DNA of 64,000 nucleotides from Croceicoccus gelatinilyticus. GTDB lineage: Bacteria > Pseudomonadota > Alphaproteobacteria > Sphingomonadales > Sphingomonadaceae. The position numbers and the translations under genes are program-made. The notes under the pieces are model-generated. The model saw only the letters and a list, made by a program, of their open reading frames with translations, was not told the origin of the DNA and ran no database searches. Below are positions 44,682 to 61,554 of this stretch, in pieces (the first letter of the stretch is position 1; each line of letters starts with the position of its first letter). The stretch spans positions 1 to 64,000 of the forward strand of contig NZ_JAHCBF010000008.1 of NCBI RefSeq assembly GCF_018398395.1, read 5' to 3'.

Positions 44682-45693
44682 TAAAAGCGTGCTGCGTTGG
44701 GCGAAGGCACCGTTGTGGCTGCTGCAGATCGCGACCGGTGCCAAGAATTTCGAAAAGAACGGGCTTATCGGTTCGAAGGCGCTGAACAGGGCCGGCCTGC
44801 ACCGCGCGCGTGTTCGTCTGGCCGCCAGGCTTGCGGCTCGTCGGCGCAGGCGTCTGGCCTGTGCCCTGCCGCGCGATCTGGTTGCCGACTTCGCCCGCGA
44901 TGGCTTCATCGTTATCGAAAACGCGGTGCCGACGGGCGAATTTCCTACGTTGCGCGATGCAATCCTGTCTTACGAGGCGGAAGTGCGTGAAATGGTGCAG
45001 GGCGACACGGTTACCCGGCGAATGGCTATCGACCGCGACATGAGAGCGGCGATCCCCGCCCTCGACAGATTCCTGTCATCACCGCTCTGGAAGGCAGCGA
45101 CGCGCTATGTCGCCAGCTTTGACCGAGAGCCGTTGAATTACATTCAGGCGATCGTGCGTTCGGGAAAGGGGGCACCCGACCCGCAGACGAACCTGCATTC
45201 CGATACATTCCATTCCAGCATGAAGGCCTGGCTGTTCCTGAAGGACGTCGCCGAAGACGAGGGGCCTTTCACGTATGTACCGGGTTCCAATCGGCCGACA
45301 AACAGGCGGATCGCATGGGATGACGCGACAGCACAGCGTCTTCCGGATGGCGGCGACAGGCTGACTCGCCGCGGATCGTTCCGGATCGAGGAAAGCGAAC
45401 TGGAAGACCTTGGCCTGCCAGCGCCCCGGCGGCTTGCGGTCAAGGCCAACACGCTGGTGATAGCGGACACATACGGTTTTCACGCCCGCGGCCCCTCCGC
45501 GCCGGGCATGGAGCGGGTGGAGATCTGGGCTTACAGCCGTTCAAACCCGTTCCTCCCCTTCACCGGCTTCGACCTGACCGGCGGTGACGGCATTGCTGAC
45601 AGACGGATAGGCTGGTTGTGGGCATCACGAGATCGGCTGAAACGCTGGGTCGGCCAGCCATGGAAGCACGTTGGACGCCGGAAAATACTCTGA
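44674..45693 (+). CDS. Phytanoyl-CoA dioxygenase (PhyH)-like protein
   Basis: The product is 339 residues from GTG 44674, overlapping the kpsS stop. A jelly-roll Fe(II)/2-oxoglutarate oxygenase domain covers about residues 65-315. The iron ligands appear as His175-x-Asp177 (NLHSDTFHSS) and His270 (YGFHARG), with Arg272 for 2-oxoglutarate. It probably hydroxylates a sugar, lipid or small molecule. As the last gene of the Kdo/kpsS operon, a role in modifying a capsule or linker component is suggested. The 70-residue basic N-terminus is unusual. Confidence 0.75.
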   Translation: MPDKSVLRWAKAPLWLLQIATGAKNFEKNGLIGSKALNRAGLHRARVRLAARLAARRRRRLACALPRDLVADFARDGFIVIENAVPTGEFPTLRDAILSYEAEVREMVQGDTVTRRMAIDRDMRAAIPALDRFLSSPLWKAATRYVASFDREPLNYIQAIVRSGKGAPDPQTNLHSDTFHSSMKAWLFLKDVAEDEGPFTYVPGSNRPTNRRIAWDDATAQRLPDGGDRLTRRGSFRIEESELEDLGLPAPRRLAVKANTLVIADTYGFHARGPSAPGMERVEIWAYSRSNPFLPFTGFDLTGGDGIADRRIGWLWASRDRLKRWVGQPWKHVGRRKIL

Positions 45694-45883
45694 AGCCGCT
45701 GGCTTGCGCGGGCTTTTAGGTAATTTGCGACAAGACGGCCCCTCGCATCCATGCGGGAACGCTTCGTACTCCTGCAAAGGTCGAGAAAGAAGCGCGGTGC
45801 GGGCAGCGTGGAGCACGCCATGGCGTCGGCACACGGCTAAATTGCGCCGAACGCCGTCCACGCCATGCAAAGAGTGGAAGGCG

Positions 45884-45918
45884 CAAAAGAAAAGGGCAGC
45901 CCGTGAAGGCTGCCCTTT
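45884..45918 (-). terminator. Intrinsic terminator of rplJ-rplL
   Basis: On the minus strand, AAAGGGCAGCC pairs with GGCTGCCCTTT around TTCACG (45891-45918) and is followed by a U-rich tract (TTCTTTTGC). It lies 45 bases past the rplL stop. Confidence 0.85.
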
Positions 45919-45962
45919 CCCGTATGATCTCGCGAAACGAGATCGAAGGTAAGCGGTAAGGC

Positions 45963-46340
45963 TTACTTGAGCTCGACGGTACCGCCAGCTGCTTCGATCT
46001 TGCTCTTGATCTCTTCGGCTTCTGCCTTGTTGACGCCTTCCTTGACGGGCTTGGGCGCACCTTCGACGAGAGCCTTGGCATCTGCGAGGCCCAGGCCGGT
46101 GATGGCGCGGACTTCCTTGATGACCTGGATCTTCTTGCCACCGTCGCCGGTGAGAACGACGTCGAATTCGTCCTTTTCTTCAGCGGCGCCACCGGCGTCG
46201 CCACCACCAGCAGGTGCAGCAACGGCAACAGCAGCAGCGGCCGAAACGCCCCATGCTTCTTCAAGGGCAGTTGCAAGTTCAGCGGCTTCGAGAACGGTCA
46301 GCTGCGACATTTCTTCGACGATCTTCTGGATATCAGCCAT
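45963..46340 (-). CDS. rplL: 50S ribosomal protein L7/L12
   Basis: The product is 125 residues from ATG 46340 (TAGGAG upstream). It has the N-terminal dimerisation helices ([29 protein letters not shown]), an Ala/Gly hinge (about 35-55) and the C-terminal factor-binding domain ([32 protein letters not shown]). It forms the ribosomal stalk with L10. It follows rplJ after 72 bases and ends at a strong terminator. In most bacteria rpoB comes next on the same strand, but not here. Confidence 0.97.
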   Translation of the reverse strand: MADIQKIVEEMSQLTVLEAAELATALEEAWGVSAAAAVAVAAPAGGGDAGGAAEEKDEFDVVLTGDGGKKIQVIKEVRAITGLGLADAKALVEGAPKPVKEGVNKAEAEEIKSKIEAAGGTVELK

Positions 46341-46412
46341 TTGTATTCACTCCTAAGTTCATGCCCGGCGCGGCCATAAGTGCCTGTCCGCCGGAAAATC
46401 GCTTGAAACGTC

Positions 46413-46928
46413 TTATGCAGCGTCCTTGGCGGCGTATGCGCCGAAGACACGGGCAAGCTTTGCAGCCGGGGCAGTCGACAGCTGGGCGATCTTCGTCGCC
46501 GGTGCGTTGACAAGACCAACCAGCTTGGCGCGCAGTTCGTCGAGCGACGGCATCGAGGCGAGCGCCTTCACACCATCGGCATCGAGCACCTGCGAACCCA
46601 TCGAACCGCCAACGACCTCGAGCTTGTCGGTGGTCTTGGCGAAGTCGATGATGACCTTTGCCGCCGCAACCGGGTCGACCGAAGTCGCCAGCGCGGTGGG
46701 GCCGGTCAGGAAATCGCCGATACCGACATAGTCGGTGTCTTCGATTGCCCGCTTGGCAAGACGGTTCTTCGCAACCTTGTAGGTCGCGCCGGCTTCACGC
46801 ATCTTCGAGCGCAGCTCGGTCGACTGGGCGACCGAGAGGCCGAGGTTGCGGGTGACAACCACCACGCCGACCTCGTTGAAGGTTGCGTTGAGCTCTGCGA
46901 CCGAATCGGCTTTTTGCGAACGATCCAT
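46413..46928 (-). CDS. rplJ: 50S ribosomal protein L10
   Basis: The product is 171 residues from ATG 46928, which follows AAGGAGCAAAC; an ATG eight codons earlier would leave no ribosome site. Motifs are [39 protein letters not shown] and GPTALA. L10 anchors the L7/L12 dimers on 23S rRNA and usually represses its own mRNA through the leader. The gene has its own 5' region and no rplA upstream on this strand in the window. Confidence 0.96.
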   Translation of the reverse strand: MDRSQKADSVAELNATFNEVGVVVVTRNLGLSVAQSTELRSKMREAGATYKVAKNRLAKRAIEDTDYVGIGDFLTGPTALATSVDPVAAAKVIIDFAKTTDKLEVVGGSMGSQVLDADGVKALASMPSLDELRAKLVGLVNAPATKIAQLSTAPAAKLARVFGAYAAKDAA

Positions 46929-47113
46929 GTTTGCTCCTTCACGTTTGATCACCTGCCGAAGCAGGCGATCGGCTCATTGTGTCCACGCGCCATTGCCCGA
47001 AGGCTCCGGCGTGCGGGCGAGTCCGTTCGATCAGGGAAGGAGGAGCGCTTGCCCTTTCGCAAAAGGATGGGCGCGGATGGCAGACCCGAAAGTCGCCTGA
47101 AATCTCTTTTCCC
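46929..47113 (-). promoter_or_regulatory. rplJ 5' leader, possible L10 autoregulatory RNA
   Basis: The transcribed gap upstream of rplJ is long and rich in short pairings, including GATCGCCTGC/GCAGGTGATC (minus strand, 46950-46974) just before the ribosome site. L10 leaders with a kink-turn are known in most bacteria. I could not trace the consensus with certainty. I see no gene in 46929-47260. Confidence 0.4.
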
Positions 47114-47141
47114 CGTCTAGGCTGGAAATTAAGACCGGCAA
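47114..47141 (-). promoter_or_regulatory. Candidate promoter of rplJ-rplL
   Basis: Minus-strand TTGCCG (47141-47136), a 16-base spacer and TAGACG (47119-47114). The match to sigma70 boxes is moderate. An inverted repeat GACCGG/CCGGTC (47133-47150) overlaps the -35 element. Confidence 0.35.
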
Positions 47142-47184
47142 ATTCCGGTCACCAACTGTCTCGGACGGATGACGACGGCAAACC

Positions 47185-47213
47185 AAAAGGCCCACCGACA
47201 TCGCGGCGGGCCT
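47185..47213 (-). terminator. Intrinsic terminator of the DUF2975-HTH module
   Basis: Minus-strand AGGCCCGCC pairs with GGTGGGCCT (one G-U) around GCGATGTC and is followed by TTTT. It lies 48 bases past the stop of the helix-turn-helix gene and separates it from the rplJ promoter. Confidence 0.75.
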
Positions 47214-47260
47214 CTAAAGGTTTCGGCGTGAGAGTCAAGCCGGGAAGGGTTTCTCAGGCC

Positions 47261-47467
47261 TTACTCGCCCTCATATCCCAGAAGGTCGCCCGGCTGGCAG
47301 TCTAGTTCCCGGCAGATCGCCTCCAGCGTGGAGAAGCGGATGGCCTTGGCCTTGCCGGTCTTCAGGATCGAGAGGTTGGCAAGCGTGAGGCCGACGCGGT
47401 CTGCCAATTCGGTCAGCGTCATGCGGCGTTCGTGGAGCAGGTCGTCCAGTTTCACGGTAACGGGCAT
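47261..47467 (-). CDS. Small XRE-type helix-turn-helix regulator (YozG-like)
   Basis: This encodes 68 residues, almost entirely one Cro/CI fold: LDDLLHERRMTLTELADRVGLTLANLSILKTGKAKAIRF, then LEAICRELDCQPGDLLGY. Its ATG overlaps the TGA of the DUF2975 gene, so the two are translationally coupled; this pairing is common. It probably autoregulates the module by binding the ATATCG half-sites at 48188-48261. That target is an inference from position. Confidence 0.85.
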   Translation of the reverse strand: MPVTVKLDDLLHERRMTLTELADRVGLTLANLSILKTGKAKAIRFSTLEAICRELDCQPGDLLGYEGE

Positions 47468-47991
47468 CAGACGGTTCCTTCCAGGTCGGCGCGCATTTCG
47501 GTTCCCTTGCGGAAGACGCGGGCGAGGACGAACAAGATGATGACCAGCAGGATCGCGCTGAGCGAGATGCCGTCGCCTTCGATGGTGTTACCCTCGGTCA
47601 TCTGTTCCAGCATGACGGCCCCTGCGGAAAGCGGTAGGCTGAAGAACTGGATGGCGAGCATGAGCCAGGCCATCCGCGAAAGGCGCGTGGCGTTTTCGGG
47701 GACGAAGGGGTCGCCTTCACCCACGGTGTTGACGATGCGGCGGCAAAGCAGGGTGACGACGAAGACCATACCCAGCACGATTGCGCCCATGGCAGCCATG
47801 CCGGCAAGGACCGGCAGCGCGTCGGGCACGACGCCTTCTGCCTGAAGCTCTGCGATGATCTGGGCGCGGAACAGGAGGATCGCCGGGACCGCGATGGTGC
47901 AGAAGAAGGCCGCGACGCCCGCAATGACCTGAATGATGATGAGGATGACCCGCGCGATGGCAAGCAGGGGGTCGATGCGCTTGAGCGACAT
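47467..47991 (-). CDS. DUF2975 membrane protein
   Basis: The product is 174 residues from ATG 47991 (CGGAG eight bases upstream); the frame continues upstream, but that part is not protein-like. Four hydrophobic helices are predicted (about 12-38, 55-85, 105-128, 140-160), with GEGDPFVPENATRLSRMAW between the second and third, a DUF2975 hallmark. Function is unknown. It sits in an operon with a 45-residue hydrophobic peptide upstream and the XRE regulator downstream, between rplJL and rpoBC. Confidence 0.8.
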   Translation of the reverse strand: MSLKRIDPLLAIARVILIIIQVIAGVAAFFCTIAVPAILLFRAQIIAELQAEGVVPDALPVLAGMAAMGAIVLGMVFVVTLLCRRIVNTVGEGDPFVPENATRLSRMAWLMLAIQFFSLPLSAGAVMLEQMTEGNTIEGDGISLSAILLVIILFVLARVFRKGTEMRADLEGTV

Positions 47992-48038
47992 GGCGATGCT
48001 CCGTCGATTGGAAGGTAAGGGCCGGGAAGGACCGGTCG

Positions 48039-48176
48039 TCAGGCGACGACCGGTGCAACCGCAACCGCTGCCGAGGCGTAGGTCGTGGCAGGGGTGGTGA
48101 CGGTGGATGCCCACATTCCGGCAGTCAGCAGGAAGGCGGCGAAGGTGGCGGTGATGTTGGTCTGATTGAATGTCAT
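48039..48176 (-). CDS. 45-residue hydrophobic peptide upstream of DUF2975 gene
   Basis: ATG 48176 follows GGAG by eight bases and the frame ends at TGA 48041-48039. The peptide starts MTFNQTNITATFAAFLLTAG and is Ala/Thr/Val-rich to its end, consistent with a single membrane span or a secreted peptide. Short proteins of this kind occur next to DUF2975 genes in sphingomonads. It begins the module DUF2975-HTH, 47 bases upstream of the DUF2975 start. Confidence 0.65.
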   Translation of the reverse strand: MTFNQTNITATFAAFLLTAGMWASTVTTPATTYASAAVAVAPVVA

Positions 48177-48187
48177 TTTTCGAACTC

Positions 48188-48261
48188 CGATATGCTTGAT
48201 ATCGATATTCAATAATCTGGAGGAGACTTATCGTCAATCAATAAATATCGAAAAACGATAT
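48188..48261. promoter_or_regulatory. Cluster of ATATCG half-sites
   Basis: Half-sites lie at 48188-48193 (CGATAT), 48199-48208 (the palindrome ATATCGATAT), 48245-48250 (ATATCG) and 48256-48261 (CGATAT); the last two form an inverted repeat with an AAAAA spacer. They flank the start region of the peptide/DUF2975/HTH operon and lie upstream of the rpoB promoter. They are probable operators of the XRE regulator. Confidence 0.5.
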
Positions 48262-48356
48262 GGATCTGATTGTTTTACGAAAAATATTGCTGTCGGCGTC
48301 CCCGTCTGGACCGCGCATGCCCGCAAAAGCCGAATCGAAACGGCGCTCCGCCCCCT

Positions 48357-48385
48357 TTGACAGGGGCGGGGGCGGCTCCTATATG
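48357..48385 (+). promoter_or_regulatory. Sigma70-type promoter upstream of rpoB
   Basis: A perfect -35 box TTGACA (48357-48362), a 17-base G/C-rich spacer and TATATG (48380-48385). This matches strong alphaproteobacterial stable-RNA and ribosomal promoters. It would give a leader of about 250 nt before the rpoB ATG at 48646. No gene is seen in 48386-48645. Confidence 0.7.
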
Positions 48386-48645
48386 CGGCCTCGTTCGAAG
48401 GCTTCGAGCAAGGCGGCCCTGGCGCGGGGGCCGGCCCGGGATGGAGGCCTCGGATCCAGCAAAGCGACGCGACGGCTGTGGGCCGGGAATGCCTCGAAAG
48501 GGGCGGATTCCCGTTTGTCCTGCGGCCTTTTGTCGTTTCTGCACCATCGCACGCGTGCGACGAAATCCCCTGCCGGGGCGGCAGACCGACTCGCAAGTCG
48601 GCAGGTCCGAATCGGCACAACACGAAGCAGAGGCTCCATACCTTT

Positions 48646-52809
<4,164 letters not shown>

Positions 52810-52812
52810 GGA

Positions 52813-52994
52813 GTGTCGGGGAGGTATTGGATTAGCTGGCTGGCATTTGTTGCTGGGGGCGCTCTCATCTCATGGTGGCTCTCGGACGGAAATGTACTGG
52901 CGACGCTGGTTTGCTTTATCTTTCTGACGCTTCCGGTTTTGCTTTGGGTTCGAGCCCAAAGTCGCAAGATTGACCCTTCTAAGGGAACGCAAAA

Positions 52995-52998
<4 letters not shown>
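52813..52998 (+). CDS. Small two-helix membrane protein between rpoB and rpoC
   Basis: This frame runs from GTG 52813 to TGA 52998, about 61 residues. AAGGAG touches the GTG; an ATT six codons later sits better behind GGGGAGG, so the true start is unsure. Two hydrophobic helices (about residues 6-24, rich in Trp, and 28-46) are followed by a basic tail [12 protein letters not shown]. The stop overlaps the rpoC ATG as ATGA, implying translational coupling. Codon use (GTT, CTT, TTT, GTA) differs from the flanking rpo genes. The family is not recognised. Confidence 0.6.
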
Positions 52999-57314
<4,316 letters not shown>

Positions 57315-57351
57315 CAAGTCTTCGCGGCTTTTCGAGGCCAACAAAGTAACG

Positions 57352-57388
57352 AACCCCCGTCGGAGCGATCCGGCGGGGGTTTCGTTTT
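57352..57388 (+). terminator. Intrinsic terminator of rpoBC
   Basis: AACCCCCG-T-CGG (57352-57363) pairs with CCG-G-CGGGGGTT (57370-57381) with one wobble, capped by a short GCGA-type loop. TCGTTTTGG follows. It is the main end signal of the rpoBC operon. Confidence 0.85.
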
Positions 57389-57491
57389 GGAACAACCCCG
57401 GTTCCGTTACAGTCGTTTACTGCCAATTTACCTTCCCGCTTTACGCTCGCGCCCTTGAACGGTTGCACTGACGTGGGGGAATGAACCGGTT

Positions 57492-59870
57492 ATGGGAGGC
57501 AGACAGGCCGCCCTTTTTGGTCGCGCAGACTACCTGATGGTCCGCCGTCTGCAGGACTATGCCGATCGCGGTCAACTTGCGGCGGCAACGTCGGCTTTCG
57601 GCGCCTTCATCACGTGTGTCATCCGCCTTGGCGGGCAGGGCGTGCTTATCCAGTTCGCCTGGCTCGGCTTCATGCTGGCGATCAGCCTCGCGCGCGTCGA
57701 ACTGATCCGCCGCTTCGTGCCCGAATCGATCGACCTCGCCTATTTCCAGAAACAGCGCCGTTATGTCTTCGCACTTGGCGTCGCGGATTCGATCGGTTGG
57801 GGCGTGGGCATCGCGATGTTCGCCACCTTCGCGCAGGATGCCGAACTCTACCTTCTTTCAGTGCTGGTCGCGGGCGTCATCACGGCCTCGATGATCTACT
57901 ACCGCGCGCTGCCCCGCATTTGCGCTGTGTTCGTCGGTGCGATGACGATCACCGGCTATGGCATCAGCTACGCGACGTTCGGCCGCGTCGAGATCGTCTC
58001 ATTCGCGCTGATCACCGCGCTCGCCATGATCCTGTTCCGCGGGATCTACGACGACGCCAAGCTCTACAAGCGCAAGTTCGAGGGTGAGGCGGAACTGGCC
58101 GAAAGCGCGGAAACCATTCAGCTGCTGCTCCACGACTACGAAGCGCAGAGCGCCGACTGGCTGTGGCAGGTCGACAAGGGCGCCTGCCTCGTCGCGGTCT
58201 GCGACCGTTTCGGCGAGGCGGCAGGATGCGAATCGTGGAACCTCGAAGGGCGGGAAATGGTCTCGCTGTTCGATCACGGGCCTCAGCGCGAATTGCTGGC
58301 CCATCGCCTGCTGGTGCGCCAGCCGTTCCGCGACCTGACGATCAGCCTGACGGTCGATGGCGAAACGCGCTGGTGGACGATGTCGGCCAATGTCTGGGAC
58401 GACGGCACGATGCACGGCGTGGCGCGCGATACCACCGATACGCGGCAAGCCGTCGAACGCGTCAACTTCATGGCGCACCACGACATGCTGACCGGCATCG
58501 CCAACCGCTTCCTGTTCGGCGAGACACTGGCCGAAGTGCTGGCGCGCAAGCAGAACGCAGGCGGGCTTGCGCTGCTCTACCTCGATCTCGACCACTTCAA
58601 GCAGATCAACGACACCTTCGGCCACTCGACCGGTGACCGGCTGCTGACAGAGGCTTCGAAGCGGATCAGCGGCGCGGTGAAATCGCACGACCTTGTCGCA
58701 CGTCTGGGCGGCGACGAATTCGCGGTCCTGCTGACGCGCCTGTCGGACCAGGAAACCGCCAAAGTCGTCGCGCAGCGCATCGTCGAGGAGATGGAAAAGC
58801 CCTTCGTCCTCGGCGATCAGAAACTGTCGACCAGCACTTCGATCGGCATTGCGCATGTCGATCGGTCAATGGAAGGAACTGCGCGCAGCCCCGATACACT
58901 GCTGCGTCAGGCCGATCTTGCGCTCTATGCCGCCAAGGCGCTGGGCCGCGGCACATTTGCCGAATTCGAGCCGTGGCTGGAAGAACGCGACCGCGAGCGC
59001 GCCCAGCTTGAGGCCGATCTCAAGACCGCGATCCAGAACGACGAGTTCACGCTGCACTATCAGCCGCTCTACGACATCGCCCAGCGCAAGACTGTCGGGT
59101 TTGAAACGCTCGTACGCTGGCAAAGCCCGATCTGGGGCGTCGTCATGCCGGGTGAATTCATCCCGCTGGCCGAAGACAGCGGCCTTATCGTCTCTCTCGG
59201 CGAATGGATCATTCGCAATGCGATCGAGGAAGCGGCGAGCTGGGAAGAGAAGGAAACGGTGGCGATCAACCTATCGCCGCTGCAGATGCGCTCTCCCCGC
59301 CTGATCCCGACTTTGGCCGAGGCGATCCGCAAGACCGGCATCGACCCGGCGCGGATCGAGCTCGAAATCACAGAGAACATGCTGATGCACGATAGCGAGC
59401 GGAACGTGGCCATGCTCCACGAACTGCGCGACATGGGCATGCGCATTTCGCTGGACGATTTCGGGACGGGTTATTCCTCTCTGAACTACTTGCGCTCGTT
59501 CCCGTTCGACAAGATCAAGATCGACAAGTGCTTCGTCGAGGACATCGAGGACCGCGAGGATTGCCAGGCGATCGTGCGCGCCGTCATGCACCTGGCCGGA
59601 GCGCTGGGCATGTCGACCGTGGCCGAAGGGGTGGAACGCAAGAGCCAGCTGGAATGGCTACGCGCCGAAGGCATCACGCAGATACAGGGCTACCTGATCT
59701 CCTACCCCGTCAATGCCGAGGAACTGAGCGACGGCCGCCCTTTCAACGAAGACCGTGCGCAGTGGTTCAAGCCGCCTGAATTGCGCGGCAAGTCCGGCGA
59801 CGGGGACGGAGAGGCCGCACCCCGGTTCGGCAAAGCGGCTGGCGGGGACCCGCTCGAAGACGCGGCCTGA
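57492..59870 (+). CDS. Membrane GGDEF-EAL cyclic-di-GMP enzyme
   Basis: This encodes 792 residues. Residues about 25-190 contain several membrane helices. A PAS-like domain follows (about 200-330), then GGDEF (motif RLGGDEF, residues 404-410) and EAL (about 520-765). The cyclase motif is intact, but the I-site Arg of RxxD is Lys (KSHD). The EAL signature reads ETL (Glu538-Thr-Leu); the metal and catalytic elements [24 protein letters not shown] (Asp655-Asp656) and EGVE are present. It could make, break or do both to c-di-GMP in response to a membrane signal. It is a single gene after the rpoC terminator. Confidence 0.88.
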   Translation: MGGRQAALFGRADYLMVRRLQDYADRGQLAAATSAFGAFITCVIRLGGQGVLIQFAWLGFMLAISLARVELIRRFVPESIDLAYFQKQRRYVFALGVADSIGWGVGIAMFATFAQDAELYLLSVLVAGVITASMIYYRALPRICAVFVGAMTITGYGISYATFGRVEIVSFALITALAMILFRGIYDDAKLYKRKFEGEAELAESAETIQLLLHDYEAQSADWLWQVDKGACLVAVCDRFGEAAGCESWNLEGREMVSLFDHGPQRELLAHRLLVRQPFRDLTISLTVDGETRWWTMSANVWDDGTMHGVARDTTDTRQAVERVNFMAHHDMLTGIANRFLFGETLAEVLARKQNAGGLALLYLDLDHFKQINDTFGHSTGDRLLTEASKRISGAVKSHDLVARLGGDEFAVLLTRLSDQETAKVVAQRIVEEMEKPFVLGDQKLSTSTSIGIAHVDRSMEGTARSPDTLLRQADLALYAAKALGRGTFAEFEPWLEERDRERAQLEADLKTAIQNDEFTLHYQPLYDIAQRKTVGFETLVRWQSPIWGVVMPGEFIPLAEDSGLIVSLGEWIIRNAIEEAASWEEKETVAINLSPLQMRSPRLIPTLAEAIRKTGIDPARIELEITENMLMHDSERNVAMLHELRDMGMRISLDDFGTGYSSLNYLRSFPFDKIKIDKCFVEDIEDREDCQAIVRAVMHLAGALGMSTVAEGVERKSQLEWLRAEGITQIQGYLISYPVNAEELSDGRPFNEDRAQWFKPPELRGKSGDGDGEAAPRFGKAAGGDPLEDAA

Positions 59871-59961
59871 CCGGCCCACGGGCATGACAATTGCCGTCAT
59901 GGCCGTGCAATGCGTTCTTTTCCGGATTGCCGACGGGCCTGACCGTTTTTAGCCTCGCCCC

Positions 59962-60129
59962 ATGTTCACGCCTCAACTCCTGCTCGGCATCGTCTTTGCA
60001 ACGATCGGCATTTTCGTGGCGCTCATGGGCGCGGACCAGATGCGCAAGGGCGGGGAAGGCGACAACAAGAAGCTGATCGCTGCCGGCGTCGTGCTTGCCG
60101 TGATCGGCATCGTCCTCGCCGTAATCTAG
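59962..60129 (+). CDS. 55-residue two-helix membrane protein
   Basis: The frame runs from ATG 59962 to TAG 60129. Helix one is about residues 6-24 (LLLGIVFATIGIFVALMGA), then a charged loop (DQMRKGGEGDNKK) and helix two (about 38-55, LIAAGVVLAVIGIVLAVI). Codon use is strongly GC3-biased like real genes here. The stop interlocks with that of the convergent efflux gene (shared CTAG). The family is not recognised. Confidence 0.55.
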   Translation: MFTPQLLLGIVFATIGIFVALMGADQMRKGGEGDNKKLIAAGVVLAVIGIVLAVI

Positions 60130-61550
60130 CTAGCTGCGTCCTCTTCGGGATAAGTCCACCCGCCGCCCAGCGCCTTGATCGCGGCGGCATGGGCGTCGAC
60201 CGCCTCTGCCTTTGCCGATAGCGCTGCCCGCTCCGCCTCGTCATAGGCAAGCTGCGCCTGATTGAAGGCGATGAGCGAATCCTCGCCCGCCTCGTACCGC
60301 TGGCGCGCCATCTCAAGGCTCGTCGCCGCATCGGCCCGTGCCGCTTCGAGCGCGGCCCATGCCGCCCGCGCCGCATTGTAGCGGTTGAGCGCGGTCTCGC
60401 TGTCAGCCAGCGCGGACAGCACCGCTTGCTCGTATGCCGCTGCCGCCTCGTCCGCCTTCGCGTCCGCTGCCCTGATCTGCGCACGGATGCGACCGCCTGC
60501 GAAGATCGGCCACGACAGCGTCGGCCCGACGGTGAAGCGCAGTGAATCCCCTGACGCCAGATCGCCGACAGAGCGCGCCTGCTGTCCGATCGAACCCAAT
60601 AGCGAGATCTTCGGGAAAAGCTGCGCGGTCTGCACGCCCACGTCGGCAGTCGCGGCGGCAAGCTGGTATTCCGCCGCAATCACGTCGGGGCGGCGGCGCA
60701 GGACATCGGCGCGAAGCCCTGCGCGGATAGCCTTGGGAGGGGCAGGGACGGGGGCGGGCTGGGCCAGCAGGTCTGCAGTGCCTTCGGGCGGCTGGCCGGT
60801 CAGCACCGCAAGGGCATTGGCGGCGGCGACGGCCTTGGCCTCGGCAGCAGGAACGCGGGCGCGGGCTGCGGAGAGCGCCGCGTCGGCATCGGCGGCGGGG
60901 CCGCGTGCGATCTCGCCTGCCTCAAAGCTCTGGCGCGCTAGCCTTGCGATGGTCTCGCGAGCAGATACGTCGCGCGTTGCAAGCTCGCCTTCGGCCTGCG
61001 CCTCGCGAAGCTGGACATAGGCGCGCACGGTCTCGGCCACGACGCGAAGCCGCGCTTCCCGCGCCAGTGCTTCTGCCGCGCCGAGACGGTAGCCAGCCGC
61101 CTCGATCCCGCGCTTGGTGCCGCCCCACAGGTCGATCTCCCACGAGGCGTCGAACCCTGCATCGAACAGAGAGTATTCGGGGGCAAAACCGGGGAGCGAG
61201 CCGACGGGAAGCTGGCCGTTTTCCGACAGGCGTTGGCGCGTCGCAGATGCGTTCGCCGCGACTTCGGGCACACGCCCGCCTGCTGCCGCGTCGAGACCTG
61301 CGCGGGCCTGCCGCAGACGCGCCTCTGCCTGCGCGATGTCGAGATTGGCCGCGACCGCTTGCTCGACAAGGCGGGCCAGCACCGGATCGCCCAGAGCGCG
61401 CCATGCCTCGACATCGGGGGCGGCGCCGTCGATGCCACCTTGCGACCATTCGCCGACTTCGCCGGTTACTTCGGGACGCTCGTAATCGGGCCCGACCGTG
61501 CAGGCCGAAAGGGCGATAAGCGGCAGGGCAAGGACGAGGAGCTTGCGCAA
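60126..61550 (-). CDS. Efflux outer-membrane factor lipoprotein (NodT/OprM type)
   Basis: The product is 474 residues from TTG 61550 (GGAG seven bases upstream). The lipobox is LSAC in LPLIALSACTVGPDYERPEV. Two OEP repeats follow, with SWEIDLWGGTKRGIEAA, ETVRAYVQLREAQAEGELA, LRADVLRRRPDVIAAEYQLAAA and LFPKISLLGSIG, as in the NodT family. It forms the outer-membrane channel of a tripartite exporter. It is last in an operon whose upstream genes are two ABC-2 permeases and an ABC ATPase. No periplasmic adaptor is in the window; it may lie to the right. Confidence 0.88.
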   Translation of the reverse strand: MRKLLVLALPLIALSACTVGPDYERPEVTGEVGEWSQGGIDGAAPDVEAWRALGDPVLARLVEQAVAANLDIAQAEARLRQARAGLDAAAGGRVPEVAANASATRQRLSENGQLPVGSLPGFAPEYSLFDAGFDASWEIDLWGGTKRGIEAAGYRLGAAEALAREARLRVVAETVRAYVQLREAQAEGELATRDVSARETIARLARQSFEAGEIARGPAADADAALSAARARVPAAEAKAVAAANALAVLTGQPPEGTADLLAQPAPVPAPPKAIRAGLRADVLRRRPDVIAAEYQLAAATADVGVQTAQLFPKISLLGSIGQQARSVGDLASGDSLRFTVGPTLSWPIFAGGRIRAQIRAADAKADEAAAAYEQAVLSALADSETALNRYNAARAAWAALEAARADAATSLEMARQRYEAGEDSLIAFNQAQLAYDEAERAALSAKAEAVDAHAAAIKALGGGWTYPEEDAAS

Positions 61551-61554
61551 CGTA

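Noticed and set aside
45694-45720. Hairpin after the PhyH-like gene as a terminator
   Set aside because: AAGCC/GGCTT pairing is short with a three-base loop and competing pairings; too weak to call.
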